23,239 nucleotides of DNA, from contig CAMPIM010000059.1 in the NCBI GenBank assembly GCA_946886365.1, positions 1-23,239 of the forward strand, read 5' to 3'. The notes under the pieces are model-generated. The model was given only the letters and a program-made list of their open reading frames with translations. It did not search any database and had not been told where the DNA came from. Below, piece after piece: positions 1 to 8,064 of the stretch. Both the position numbers and the translations under genes were made by a program. Position 1 is the stretch's first letter; every line of letters starts with the position of its first letter. Origin of the DNA: an uncultured Novosphingobium sp. (lineage in GTDB: Bacteria; Pseudomonadota; Alphaproteobacteria; Sphingomonadales; Sphingomonadaceae).

Positions 1-53
1 AAGGGTGTCATTTCTATTCAGCAGAGGGGTGTCATTTCTATCCGGCGCTTACA
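1..53. mobile_element. Probable end of an IS21-family insertion sequence (partial)
   Basis: Two identical 15-bp direct repeats, GGGTGTCATTTCTAT, lie at 3-17 and 27-41 with a 24-bp period, followed by GGCGCTTACA ending at 53. Read on the minus strand the segment starts TGTAAGCGCC and then carries two repeat copies. IS21-family ends are known for a terminal TGT/ACA and several short subterminal repeats that bind the transposase, so the layout fits. No istA or istB coding sequence is in the window; it would lie to the left. The family call is inference, and the exact boundary at 53 is a guess from the ACA end. Confidence 0.45.
3..41. repeat. Tandem 15-bp direct repeat GGGTGTCATTTCTAT (x2)
   Basis: Exact copies lie at 3-17 and 27-41, separated by 9 bases. 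Two perfect copies of this length so close together are unlikely by chance. They are probably the subterminal transposase-binding repeats of the insertion sequence proposed for the left edge. Confidence 0.85.
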
Positions 54-166
54 CGAAATTTATTCGATAATATATCTTATGTTAAGTATCGGTTGGGGTG
101 ACCCTGTGCGGCGTGACGAAGAGAGGTAAAATGAGCGATCGCCGTTGATCCGGCATTTCCCCCGTT

Positions 167-1468
167 TCAGTCTTCCAGGATTTGGCTGTGGCGACGGGTG
201 TCAGGCATTTTGATGTAGATGATCAGCGATATGGCGATCATGACGCTTACATAGATGTAAAATGCCTGTTCGATGCCGATCTGCTTGAAATAGAGCGCCA
301 CGAATTCGGCCGTGCCGCCGAACAATGTATTCGCCAGGGCATATGGCAGCGCGACGCCAAGGGCGCGGATATGGGCCGGGAAAAGCTCCGCCTTCACGAC
401 GGCGTTGATCGATGTGTAGCCGGTGACGATGATCAGGCCCGCCATCACCAGCAGGCCCGCCACCAGCGGATCACGAGTTACGGCGAGCGTGGCGAATATC
501 GGATAGGTGAACAGCATGCCCAGGATGCCGAAGCCGATCATTAACGGCTTGCGCCCGATCCGGTCGGAGAGCGCGCCAGCGAGCGGTTGCAGAGCCGTGA
601 AAAAGAACAAGGTTATCCCATTGATCTGCGACGCTGTTTCCCGGCTGAGCCCCGACGTGTTCACCAGGAATTTCTGCATATAGATCGAATAGGCATAGAA
701 GGCGATCGTGCCGCCCGCCGTGAGGAGCATCACGGTCAGCGTCTCGCGAGGATGCTTCGTGATGAGCTCAACAAAACCGGATCGCGGTGTTCCTTCGGCT
801 TTCGCCGCATGGAAGCTTTGCGTTTCACTTAGCCCACGGCGCAGCCAGAAGACGATCACGGCCAGCGCACCACCAATCAGGAAGGGTATCCGCCACCCCC
901 AATCGTCAAGCTGCTCAGTGGTCAGCACACCCTGAAGGATGAGTAGCACGCAAATTGCCACAAGCTGCCCGGCGATCAGCGTAACATATTGAAAGCTGGA
1001 GAAGAAACCGCGCCGATCACGCCCCGCCATTTCAGACAGATAGGTCGCGCTGGCACCATATTCGCCGCCGATCGAAAGCCCCTGCATCAGGCGAGCAAGG
1101 ACGAGCAGCAGGGGCGCCCCTACCCCGATCACATCATAGCCCGGCGTGACAGCGATGAGCAGCGAGCCGGCGCACATGAGCGCAACGGACAGGGTGAGAC
1201 CGCTTTTGCGTCCATGCCGGTCCGCATAAATGCCCATCAGCCAGGCACCGATCGGCCGCATCAGGAAGCCCACGGCGAATATCCCGGCGGCGCTCAAAAG
1301 CTGTGCGGTGCGATCCTCGCTGGGGAAAAAATGCGGTGCGAAATAGAGGGTGAAGGCGGCATAGGCGTACCAGTCATACCATTCCACCAGATTGCCCGTA
1401 GAACCGCCGACGATCGCCTTCAGCCTTTCACGCTGGGTCGGTGCGCGCAGCGCCAAGGTTGCCGTCAT
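167..1468 (-). CDS. MFS transporter, metabolite:H+ symporter (KgtP/ProP-like) family
   Basis: This 433-residue protein has the length and hydrophobic pattern of a 12-helix major facilitator carrier of the inner membrane. The N-terminal GNLVEWYDWY (about residues 25-34) is typical of the metabolite:H+ symporter branch, which contains alpha-ketoglutarate permease KgtP, citrate carriers and proline/betaine ProP. The loop 2-3 signature RPIGAWLMGIYADRHGRK (71-88) is clear, with a second copy near the middle as DRIGRKPLM. The substrate is probably a dicarboxylate or another organic acid or zwitterion taken up with protons, but it cannot be fixed from sequence. The start codon overlaps the stop of the upstream retropepsin gene by 4 bp (ATGA), so it is probably translationally coupled as the last gene of the leftward cluster. 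About 110 bases without a gene separate its stop from the putative IS end. Confidence 0.9.
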   Translation of the reverse strand: MTATLALRAPTQRERLKAIVGGSTGNLVEWYDWYAYAAFTLYFAPHFFPSEDRTAQLLSAAGIFAVGFLMRPIGAWLMGIYADRHGRKSGLTLSVALMCAGSLLIAVTPGYDVIGVGAPLLLVLARLMQGLSIGGEYGASATYLSEMAGRDRRGFFSSFQYVTLIAGQLVAICVLLILQGVLTTEQLDDWGWRIPFLIGGALAVIVFWLRRGLSETQSFHAAKAEGTPRSGFVELITKHPRETLTVMLLTAGGTIAFYAYSIYMQKFLVNTSGLSRETASQINGITLFFFTALQPLAGALSDRIGRKPLMIGFGILGMLFTYPIFATLAVTRDPLVAGLLVMAGLIIVTGYTSINAVVKAELFPAHIRALGVALPYALANTLFGGTAEFVALYFKQIGIEQAFYIYVSVMIAISLIIYIKMPDTRRHSQILED

Positions 1469-2106
1469 GGATTGAGCACCATCTCACCATTTTCGACGCC
1501 CCAGCTTTTGAGCCGGGACAGCATGTTCATCCCTATGACGTTCACCTCACCAAAAGCGGGTGATATGACGATGGGCAGATCGCTCGACCGGACCGGGCCG
1601 ATAGCCAGAGTGGAGATGGAGGAACGCTTGGCGTCGATCTGGCCGTTCGCGGTCATCATCGACACGCCCGGTGCGTTCAGGTCAAAATTGAGCCCGGCCG
1701 CACGAGCGGAGGAGACGGAAAGAGCTGTTATGCTGGCACCGCTGTCGATGAGGAAACGAGTGGCGGTGCCGTTGACTGTTCCTTCGACCCAGAAATGGCC
1801 ATCGGGTGCTATGGGAATGCGAAGTGCCTGACCTTCGGCGCGGGCAGGAGGCGGTGTTGGCGTCGCCTCTTGCGAGATTGGCCCTGCCCCTTCCCCAGCC
1901 ATTCGGGTGGAGAAAAGTCCGGCTTTCTCACCAATTTTGAACAATCCCAGCAGGGCCGCGAATATGGCGACCCAGACCAATGCGAGGCGCAGCATGCCAG
2001 CCATGGGCATGCGCCGAGCCAGCAAGGCGGAGCCGACGAGAACAAGCGCGAGCACATACCAGATGCTGGAAGCCGCCTGATCCCCATTCATGCCGTCAGC
2101 CCCCAT
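1465..2106 (-). CDS. Membrane-anchored retropepsin-like aspartic protease
   Basis: This is a predicted single-domain aspartyl protease of the bacterial retropepsin-like group (TIGR02281-type). Two hydrophobic segments near residues 14-30 and 39-58 anchor it in the inner membrane, followed by a Pro/Ala-rich linker (about 78-92). The catalytic domain then carries FLIDSGASITALS, with the active-site Asp at residue 121. Retropepsins carry one DTG/DSG motif per chain and work as dimers; here the motif is DSG. The start is uncertain. The Met at 2106 overlaps the upstream hydrolase gene by 11 bp and has a G-rich stretch too close to it. The Met at 2091 (residue 6) leaves a 4-base gap and has GGGGATGGGGG at a better distance. 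Its place between an MBL hydrolase and an MFS carrier does not reveal a substrate. Confidence 0.85.
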   Translation of the reverse strand: MGADGMNGDQAASSIWYVLALVLVGSALLARRMPMAGMLRLALVWVAIFAALLGLFKIGEKAGLFSTRMAGEGAGPISQEATPTPPPARAEGQALRIPIAPDGHFWVEGTVNGTATRFLIDSGASITALSVSSARAAGLNFDLNAPGVSMMTANGQIDAKRSSISTLAIGPVRSSDLPIVISPAFGEVNVIGMNMLSRLKSWGVENGEMVLNP

Positions 2107-2881
2107 CCCCGTTCAATTCAATGCACATGCCATCATAGCCGGGCTCCACGCCGTCCGGCAGCGTTTTCAACAGAGCCGCATAGTCCATGCTTTGATCCAT
2201 ATGCGTCAGGATGGCGCGGCCGGGACGGACGGCCGAAATGCCATCGAGGGTCAGGGCCAGATGCGGATGGGTCGGATGCGGCTTTTCGCGGAGGGCGTCG
2301 ACAACCCAGACGTCCAACCCGTCGTAAAGACTGATCATGTCGGCCGTAAGATCATGGAAATCAGTGGCATAGCCTATCGATCTACCGCCTGATGTGAAGC
2401 GAAAGCCGGTCGAGTAAATCTCGCCATGGGGTTGGTCAGTGCAGGCGATGTCGATGTCGCCAATGCGCAGGCCATCGGGCAGCACATGCGGCTCTATGGT
2501 CGGATGATAGCCCTGCCGTCCTTCAAAGGCGTAGGCGAAGCGTTCCTTCAGAAGTTTCAATGTCTGGCGGCGGGCATAGCCTGGCACGGGCGTGCGGCGG
2601 TGGTGGTAAAGCTGGCGCACGTCATCGATGCCGTGACAATGATCGGCATGGTCATGGGTCCAGAGAATGGCGTCGATATGGATGACATTGGCGGCCAGCA
2701 GTTGGGCGCGCATGTCTGGCGACGTGTCGATCAGGAGGCGCGTGGTGGGGCTTTCCACCAGGATCGATGCCCGTGTCCGCCGGTTCTTCGGCTCGGCAGG
2801 ATCGCAGCTTCCCCAGTCATTGCCGATCCGGGGGACGCCCGATGAGGTGCCACAGCCCAGGATAGTGAGCTTGAGGCTCAT
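2096..2881 (-). CDS. MBL-fold metallo-hydrolase, PhnP-like
   Basis: This 261-residue cytoplasmic metallo-beta-lactamase-fold phosphodiesterase opens with LTILGCGTSSGVPRIG (5-20), the glycine-rich first strand typical of the PhnP subgroup. The metal-binding motif HDHADH lies at 76-81 (His76, His78, Asp80, His81). PhnP itself hydrolyses cyclic phosphoribosyl phosphate in phosphonate breakdown, but no phn genes are present here. In alphaproteobacteria this paralogue commonly follows tatD in the dacC-tmk-holB-metG-tatD cluster, so a general nucleotide or cyclic-phosphate housekeeping role is likelier than phosphonate use. The ATG overlaps the tatD stop by 4 bp, which fixes the start. The true substrate is unknown. 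Confidence 0.9.
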   Translation of the reverse strand: MSLKLTILGCGTSSGVPRIGNDWGSCDPAEPKNRRTRASILVESPTTRLLIDTSPDMRAQLLAANVIHIDAILWTHDHADHCHGIDDVRQLYHHRRTPVPGYARRQTLKLLKERFAYAFEGRQGYHPTIEPHVLPDGLRIGDIDIACTDQPHGEIYSTGFRFTSGGRSIGYATDFHDLTADMISLYDGLDVWVVDALREKPHPTHPHLALTLDGISAVRPGRAILTHMDQSMDYAALLKTLPDGVEPGYDGMCIELNGDGG

Positions 2882-3666
2882 GCGTTTTGCGCTGCTCCGG
2901 TCTTGCTGAACAAGGTGCGGAAGTTCGCTGAGGTTGCGGCGGCCAGTTGCTCCACGCTTTCGCCGCGCAGGTTTGCCAGAAAGCGTGCGGTGTCGGCGAC
3001 GAATGCCGGTTCGCAGGACTTGCCACGGTGGGGCACGGGGGCGAGGAAGGGGGAGTCCGTTTCAACCAGCAGCCGATCTAGCGGCAGACGGGCAGCGGTT
3101 TCCTGAAGATCCTTCGCGCTTTTGAAGGTCACGATACCCGAAATGCTGATGTAAAAGCCGAGGTCCAGGGCCGCATCGGCGAAGGCTCCGCTCGCGGTGA
3201 AGCAGTGGATGACGCCGGGATAGGCCCCCTGCCCCATTTCCTCGCGCATGATGGCCAGCGTATCTTCCTCGGCATCGCGGGTGTGGACGATGAGCGGCAG
3301 GCCGGTTGCGCGTGAGGCTGCGATATGCGCGCGGAAGCTGTTCTGCTGCCGGGCGCGGTCGCTATGGTCGTAATAATAGTCGAGGCCGGTTTCCCCGATG
3401 CCGACCACGCGAGGGTGGGCAGCGCGTTCGATCAGCTTGGCCGTGTCGATATGGGGATGCTCGTCCGCCTCGTGGGGATGGATTCCCACGGTGGCGTAGA
3501 CATCGGGTTGTTGTTCGGCTGTCGCGAGCACCGCATCCCATTCGCTTTCGCGCGTCGCGATGTTCAGCATCAAGTCGATGCCAGCGGAGCGCGCGCGTTC
3601 AAGCACATTCTGCTGATCTTCGACCAAGCCTTTGTAATTCAAGTGGCAATGGCTGTCGATCAGCAT
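2878..3666 (-). CDS. TatD-family metal-dependent hydrolase / DNase (YcfH-like)
   Basis: A 262-residue TIM-barrel amidohydrolase-superfamily enzyme of normal TatD length. Metal ligands and catalytic residues are visible in order: DSHCHL (His6, His8), GIGETGLDYY (Glu92), IVHTRDA (His128), GVIHCFTAS (His154) and VETDSPFLAP (Asp204). TatD proteins act as Mg-dependent 3'-5' exonucleases and are tied to DNA repair; YcfH-type members remain poorly defined. The gene starts 3 bases after the metG stop and its own stop overlaps the next gene's ATG, so it is inside the operon. The family call is firm. The biological substrate is not visible in the sequence. Confidence 0.93.
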   Translation of the reverse strand: MLIDSHCHLNYKGLVEDQQNVLERARSAGIDLMLNIATRESEWDAVLATAEQQPDVYATVGIHPHEADEHPHIDTAKLIERAAHPRVVGIGETGLDYYYDHSDRARQQNSFRAHIAASRATGLPLIVHTRDAEEDTLAIMREEMGQGAYPGVIHCFTASGAFADAALDLGFYISISGIVTFKSAKDLQETAARLPLDRLLVETDSPFLAPVPHRGKSCEPAFVADTARFLANLRGESVEQLAAATSANFRTLFSKTGAAQNA

Positions 3667-3669
3667 GGA

Positions 3670-5232
3670 TCAGGCATCCGCTTCGGTGAGTTCGAGGCGC
3701 GGGAAGAGGGGCTTGGGGGCGGCGAGCGCGAAGCCGCTGGCGCGGAGATCGGCGTAGGTGTTGCTGCCGATCGCTTCGTAGGTCCGGCCCGTCTGCGGAA
3801 CGCCCATCTGGTCGAGCAGCGCGGTGGCGCTGGCCGGGATTACCGGCTGAATGATGATGGCAAGGTTGGCGATGGCTTCGTAAAGCGTCGCCAGCACCGC
3901 TTCCATCCGCGCCGGGTCTGTCTTGCGCAAAGCCCAGGGCGCTTGGGCGTCGATATAGGCGTTGCAGGCGAATACCGCGCGCATCCAGGCTTCAATCGCG
4001 GTCGAGGGAGCGAGACCGGCCATGGCGGTCTGGAAGGTTTGGGCGGCGTCGCTGATTGTTTTCAGTAGATCGCTGTCCACATCCTGCGGCGCGGGTTCGG
4101 GCAAGCAACCTTCGAGATTCTTGGCGATGAAGCTCAGGGTTCGCTGCGCCAGATTGCCGAAGCTGTTGGCCAGGTCGCTGTTCGACCGGGCGACGATCGC
4201 CTCTGCGCTGTAGCTGCCGTCATTGCCGAAAGTGACTTCGGACAGGAGGAAGTAGCGGAGTTGATCCACGCCGAAACGCTCGGCCAGTTCCATCGGGTCG
4301 GCGACGTTGCCGACCGACTTCGACATCTTCTCACCCCTGTTGAGGAGGAAGCCGTGGCCGAAAATCTGCTTGGGAAGGGGCAACTTCGCACTCATCAGGA
4401 ATGCTGGCCAATAAACGGCATGAAAACGCACAATATCTTTTCCGATGATGTGCGTTATGTCGCCGCCCTCGGACCAGTAGCGCGCCATGCGTTGGGCATC
4501 GTCGGGATAACCGCAGCCGGTCAAATAGTTGGTGAGCGCATCGACCCAGACATACATGACATGGCCGTCACTCCCCGGCACCTTGACGCCCCAGTCGAAG
4601 CTGGTGCGCGAGACGCTGAGGTCCGAGAGGCCGCCTTCCACGAAGCGCATGATTTCGTTGCGACGGCTGTCGGGCTGAATGAAGTCGGGCTGGCTGTTGT
4701 AGAGGTCGAGCAGCTTTTGCTGATAGGCGGACAGGCGGAAGAACCAGCTTTCCTCGACGGTCCATTCGACCGGCGTGCCCTGAGGCGAGAGCTTTTCGCC
4801 CCCTTCCCCATCGACCAGTTCCTTTTCGTCGTAAAAGGCTTCGTCGCGGACGGAGTACCAACCTTCATAGCGGCCGAGATAGAGGTCGCCATTGGCCTCC
4901 ATCGCCTGCCAGATGGCTTGGGATGCGCGGTGATGGTCAGGCTCGCTGGTGCGGATGAAACGATCATAGCTGATGTTCAGACTGTCGTTCATATCCTTGA
5001 AATAGCCGGACATTTCATCAGCAAGCGCGCGCGGTTCGATGCCGCGCGTGCGGGCGGCCTGATCCATTTTCAGGCCATGCTCGTCGGTGCCCGTCTGGAA
5101 AAAGACGTCGCGGCCCATCATCCGCTGGAACCGGGCGATCGCGTCGGTGGCGATCACCTCATAGGCGTGGCCGATATGCGGACGGCCGTTGGGATAGCTG
5201 ATGGCGGTGGTGATGGTGTAGGGCTGCGACAT
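3670..5232 (-). CDS. metG: Methionine--tRNA ligase (zinc-less short form)
   Basis: A class I aminoacyl-tRNA synthetase that charges tRNA-Met in the cytoplasm. The ATP-binding signatures are intact: PHIGH (HIGH at 19-22) and KMSKS at 302-306, with TGTDEHGLK (48-55) and YVWVDALTNY (227-236) as further MetRS motifs. The connective-peptide region around 125-160 lacks the paired cysteines of zinc-binding forms. At 520 residues the protein also lacks the C-terminal EMAP-like tRNA-binding domain seen in the long form. Both are common in alphaproteobacterial MetRS. An AGGGAAGG Shine-Dalgarno ends three bases before the ATG and lies partly inside a 7-bp inverted repeat. The gene follows holB after 44 bases and precedes tatD by 3 bases. 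Confidence 0.97.
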   Translation of the reverse strand: MSQPYTITTAISYPNGRPHIGHAYEVIATDAIARFQRMMGRDVFFQTGTDEHGLKMDQAARTRGIEPRALADEMSGYFKDMNDSLNISYDRFIRTSEPDHHRASQAIWQAMEANGDLYLGRYEGWYSVRDEAFYDEKELVDGEGGEKLSPQGTPVEWTVEESWFFRLSAYQQKLLDLYNSQPDFIQPDSRRNEIMRFVEGGLSDLSVSRTSFDWGVKVPGSDGHVMYVWVDALTNYLTGCGYPDDAQRMARYWSEGGDITHIIGKDIVRFHAVYWPAFLMSAKLPLPKQIFGHGFLLNRGEKMSKSVGNVADPMELAERFGVDQLRYFLLSEVTFGNDGSYSAEAIVARSNSDLANSFGNLAQRTLSFIAKNLEGCLPEPAPQDVDSDLLKTISDAAQTFQTAMAGLAPSTAIEAWMRAVFACNAYIDAQAPWALRKTDPARMEAVLATLYEAIANLAIIIQPVIPASATALLDQMGVPQTGRTYEAIGSNTYADLRASGFALAAPKPLFPRLELTEADA

Positions 5233-5260
5233 GCGCCTTCCCTAGCGGCTGTTAAGGCGC
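5233..5260 (-). promoter_or_regulatory. Inverted repeat covering the metG ribosome binding site
   Basis: Arms GCGCCTT and AAGGCGC (5233-5239 and 5254-5260, plus-strand order) pair perfectly across a 14-base loop. On the mRNA the 3' arm, AAGGCGC, directly abuts the metG ATG and contains half of the AGGGAAGG Shine-Dalgarno. Folding would hide the ribosome binding site. The complementarity is seen in the sequence; a regulatory role is inference. Confidence 0.4.
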
Positions 5261-5276
5261 GCGCAAAGCCTGCTTT

Positions 5277-6248
5277 TCAACGCTGATCCGGGGCGAGTGC
5301 GGCGACATGGCCCGCGAGTTCGAAAGCGACGGCCGCGGGGTCGAGCGAGAGGATGATGGCGCCGCTGGCGAGTTGGCGCGCGGCTTCCCAGTGGTCCAGT
5401 GCCAGGCCCAGCGCGGGACCGCTGCGCTGGCGGGCGGCGTCGGCGATGAAGGCGGGCACGCGTTCGAGAAAGGCTTCATAGCGCGGCCGCGCGGCTTTTC
5501 CCGAGAGCTGCTTTGCGAGGATGAGGCGGTGGCGGTTGCCGGGGTCGCCATCGGCTGCGATCGCGCGGAGCATGCGGTCCAGGTCGGTTACGTCTAGGCC
5601 CGCGTAGCGCAGAGCCTTCCCGGGCGCGCCCTCTCCCAGGGCGGCGAGCGCCTCTATGTCTGCGGGGGGTAGGTCGGGCTGCTCTTGGCGCAGGATGGTG
5701 CGCATCGCTTCGCCGTCGAGCGTGTCGAAGCGCAGGGTGCGGCAGCGCGAGCGGATGGTGGGCAAGAGGCGGCCGGGCGCGTGGCTGACGAGGAAGAAGA
5801 GCATGTCGGTGGGCGGCTCTTCCAGCGTTTTGAGTAACGCGTTGGCGGCGCCGCGTTCCAGGTCGTCGGCGCTGTCGATGACGACGATTCGGCGTGAGGA
5901 CAGGGAGGGCGCGGACTGGACGAGGCGCTGGAGGCCGCGCACCTGATCGACGGAGATGTTGCGGGCGGTGCCGGTTTCTTTTTCCAGGCAATAGAGTTCG
6001 GCGTAGTCGGGATGGGCTTCGGCTTCGACCAGCTTGCGGATGGGGTGATCGGTGGGGACGGACAGGCCTTCGCCTTCGGGCGCGGGACCTGCTGCTTCGG
6101 CTAGGAGGCGAAGGGCCAGGGCGCGGGCGAAGCTCGCCTTGCCGATGCCGCGCGGGCCAGCGAGGATCCAGCCATGATGCATGCGGCCACTGCGCGCGGC
6201 GGCGAGTAGCATGTCGGCTTGGGTGTCATGGCCGAGGATGGTGGTCAT
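5277..6248 (-). CDS. holB: DNA polymerase III subunit delta'
   Basis: This 323-residue AAA+ clamp-loader subunit helps open and load the sliding clamp onto DNA. The N-terminal ATGHDTQ-like start (MTTILGHDTQ) is followed by a P-loop-like GPRGIGKASF (31-40), then VVIDSADDLERGAANALLK, LLKTLEEPP and SRCRTLRF, the sensor and SRC region typical of DnaX/HolB proteins. The frame stays open upstream to 6599, but that part is the antisense-frame shadow of tmk. The ATG at 6248 overlaps the tmk stop by 4 bp (ATGA) and begins the conserved homology, so I place the start there. The tmk-holB adjacency is widely conserved in bacteria. The cysteine zinc module of many delta' proteins is not evident. Confidence 0.95.
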   Translation of the reverse strand: MTTILGHDTQADMLLAAARSGRMHHGWILAGPRGIGKASFARALALRLLAEAAGPAPEGEGLSVPTDHPIRKLVEAEAHPDYAELYCLEKETGTARNISVDQVRGLQRLVQSAPSLSSRRIVVIDSADDLERGAANALLKTLEEPPTDMLFFLVSHAPGRLLPTIRSRCRTLRFDTLDGEAMRTILRQEQPDLPPADIEALAALGEGAPGKALRYAGLDVTDLDRMLRAIAADGDPGNRHRLILAKQLSGKAARPRYEAFLERVPAFIADAARQRSGPALGLALDHWEAARQLASGAIILSLDPAAVAFELAGHVAALAPDQR

Positions 6249-6871
6249 GGCAGCAGGTCGTCGAGCGCTGCGAGGAGGCGCGAGGTTACGGCTTCGGGGT
6301 GGCCCGATGCATCGACGGTCCGGATGCGGGCGGGGTCTTGCTCGGCGAAGCGGGCGAAGGCGGATGCTACATTGGCGTGGAAGGCTGCGTCGCGGCCGCC
6401 GATGCGATCGGCTGCGTCGCCGTCGCGGGACCAGGCGCGCTGCTGCGCCTCGGCTTCGGGGAGCGTGAGGAAGAAGGTGCGGTCGGGGAGGAAGTCGGCG
6501 CTGCCGATGCGGTGGAGGGTCAATATATCCGCGTCGGTGAGGTCGCCCATGCCCTGATAGGCGCGGCTGCTGTCCAGGAAACGGTCGGACAGGACCCACG
6601 CGCCGCGATCTAGTGCGGGGCGGATGGTTTTTTCGATATGATCGGCGCGGGCTGCGGCGAAGAGGAGCGCTTCGGCGCGCGGGTTCCAGCGGTCGGCGGC
6701 CCCTGTGAGGAGGAGGGCGCGGATAGCTTCCGCGCCTTCGCTGCCGCCGGGTTCGCGGGTTTCCACGACCTCCAGGCCCTTCGCACGCAAGGCGGCGGCG
6801 AGGGCGCGGAGCTGCGTCGATTTACCTGCGCCCTCCCCGCCCTCCAGAGTGATGAACCGGCCGCGTGTCAC
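6245..6871 (-). CDS. tmk: Thymidylate kinase (dTMP kinase)
   Basis: It phosphorylates dTMP to dTDP with ATP, an essential step of dTTP synthesis in the cytoplasm. The 208-residue length is standard. The P-loop LEGGEGAGKST (9-19) is complete, EPGGS follows near 40-44, and the DRFLDSSRAYQG segment is the dTMP-binding and lid region. The start codon is GTG at 6869-6871, overlapping the stop of the upstream carboxypeptidase gene (GTGA), and its stop overlaps the holB ATG. Both junctions suggest translational coupling. No alternative function is likely. Confidence 0.97.
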   Translation of the reverse strand: MTRGRFITLEGGEGAGKSTQLRALAAALRAKGLEVVETREPGGSEGAEAIRALLLTGAADRWNPRAEALLFAAARADHIEKTIRPALDRGAWVLSDRFLDSSRAYQGMGDLTDADILTLHRIGSADFLPDRTFFLTLPEAEAQQRAWSRDGDAADRIGGRDAAFHANVASAFARFAEQDPARIRTVDASGHPEAVTSRLLAALDDLLP

Positions 6872-8031
6872 CCGAAGAAGGACTTTAGACCGTTCCAGAG
6901 GCGACCGAAGATGCCTGCTTCAGACACTTCTTCGCCCGCCACCAGAGGCAACACCTGCGGCGGGGTGTCGGGGGTGGAGACGATCAGTTCGGCGATCTTC
7001 TGCCCCTTGGCGATGGGGGCCTTGATCGGGCCGGTATAGGCGACCTTGACCGAGATGTTGCCCGACGCGGTGCGGGGCAGCGTTACCGCCATGTCCTGCG
7101 GCGCGACGAGCGGCACGCTGGTGGCACTGCCCAGTTGAACCTCCGCCGTTTCGACGGTCTGGCCTTTTTTGAAGAGCGGCTGCGCTTTCCATGCCTTGAA
7201 GCCCCAGTCCATGAAGCGGACGGATTCCGAAACGCGGCCATTGTAGGTCGGCAGGCCAGCAACAACCATGACGATGCGGCGGCCATCCTGTTCGGCCGAG
7301 CCGGTAAAGCCAAAGCCCGCTTCCTCCGTATGGCCGGTCTTGAGGCCGTCGGCACCGGCAACCTTACCGAGGATCGGGTTGCGGTTCGCCTGCGCAATGT
7401 CGGAGCCGCCCATGGTCTTGCCCCAGGTGAAGGCGCGCGTCGCGTAGAAGCGCTTGTAGAGGTCAGGCGTCTCCTCGATCGTCGCTTCGGCGAGACGGGC
7501 AAGGTCCTGCGCGGTCACATAGGTGACGCCTTCATCCGGCCAGCCGTTGCTTGTGCCGAAATGGCTGTTCTTGAGGCCGAGACGCTTGGCTTCGTCATTC
7601 ATCTGCGCGACGAAGGCCTGCTCCGTCCCGGCGATCCCTTCGGCCAACACCACGCAGGCGTCATTGCCGGATAGGGTCACGATGCCGTGGAGGAGATTTT
7701 CGACCGACACCTGCTCGCCCGCCGACAGGAACATGGTCGAACCGGCCGCCGGGCCATGCCACTGCTTCCAGGTTTCGGGGCGGACAGTGAATTTCGTGTC
7801 CAGCTTCAGGTCGCCCTTCTGGATCAGGCGGAAGGCGACGTGCGCCGTCATCATTTTCGCCATCGACGCTGGCGGGATGCGCGTTTCGCCGCCCTTGTCA
7901 TACAGCACGGCGCCCGACGACAGGTCCTTCATGTAAGCGATGGGCGCCTCACTGGTGTAAGGAGGCGCGGCAGCCGTGAGAGGCTGCGCCAGCAATCCGA
8001 CGAAGAGGATGGCGGCTAGTGACTTGTTCAT
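6868..8031 (-). CDS. D-alanyl-D-alanine carboxypeptidase (PBP5/6, DacA/DacC-type)
   Basis: A periplasmic penicillin-binding protein that trims the terminal D-Ala from peptidoglycan pentapeptides. From the ATG at 8031 it has 387 residues with a signal peptide, MNKSLAAILFVGLLAQPLTA-Ala, cleaved near residues 20-22. The three penicillin-binding motifs are present: SMAK (56-59, catalytic Ser56), SGN (121-123) and KTG (231-233). The C-terminal FGRLWNGLKSFFG forms the amphipathic membrane anchor usual for this family. The open frame extends 24 codons upstream to 8103, but those residues would put charge before the signal peptide, and AAGG lies at a suitable distance from 8031. The upstream gap holds a nested inverted repeat. 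The neighbours are a lytic transglycosylase upstream and tmk downstream. Confidence 0.94.
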   Translation of the reverse strand: MNKSLAAILFVGLLAQPLTAAAPPYTSEAPIAYMKDLSSGAVLYDKGGETRIPPASMAKMMTAHVAFRLIQKGDLKLDTKFTVRPETWKQWHGPAAGSTMFLSAGEQVSVENLLHGIVTLSGNDACVVLAEGIAGTEQAFVAQMNDEAKRLGLKNSHFGTSNGWPDEGVTYVTAQDLARLAEATIEETPDLYKRFYATRAFTWGKTMGGSDIAQANRNPILGKVAGADGLKTGHTEEAGFGFTGSAEQDGRRIVMVVAGLPTYNGRVSESVRFMDWGFKAWKAQPLFKKGQTVETAEVQLGSATSVPLVAPQDMAVTLPRTASGNISVKVAYTGPIKAPIAKGQKIAELIVSTPDTPPQVLPLVAGEEVSEAGIFGRLWNGLKSFFG

Positions 8032-8064
8032 GAGGACTGCCTTCGCACTGATGGATTCGGGTGA

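Noticed and set aside
3670..5232. Possible missing domain in MetRS because the zinc cysteines and C-terminal tRNA-binding domain are absent
   Set aside because: The short zinc-less form of about 520 residues is normal in alphaproteobacteria.
4261..5286. A 341-residue plus-strand frame opposite metG
   Set aside because: It is a long antisense frame typical of GC-rich coding DNA. metG on the other strand has full motif support.
5277..6599. A 440-residue reading of holB starting inside tmk
   Set aside because: The first 117 residues are Arg/Pro-rich shadow of tmk. Homology begins at the ATG at 6248, which overlaps the tmk stop.
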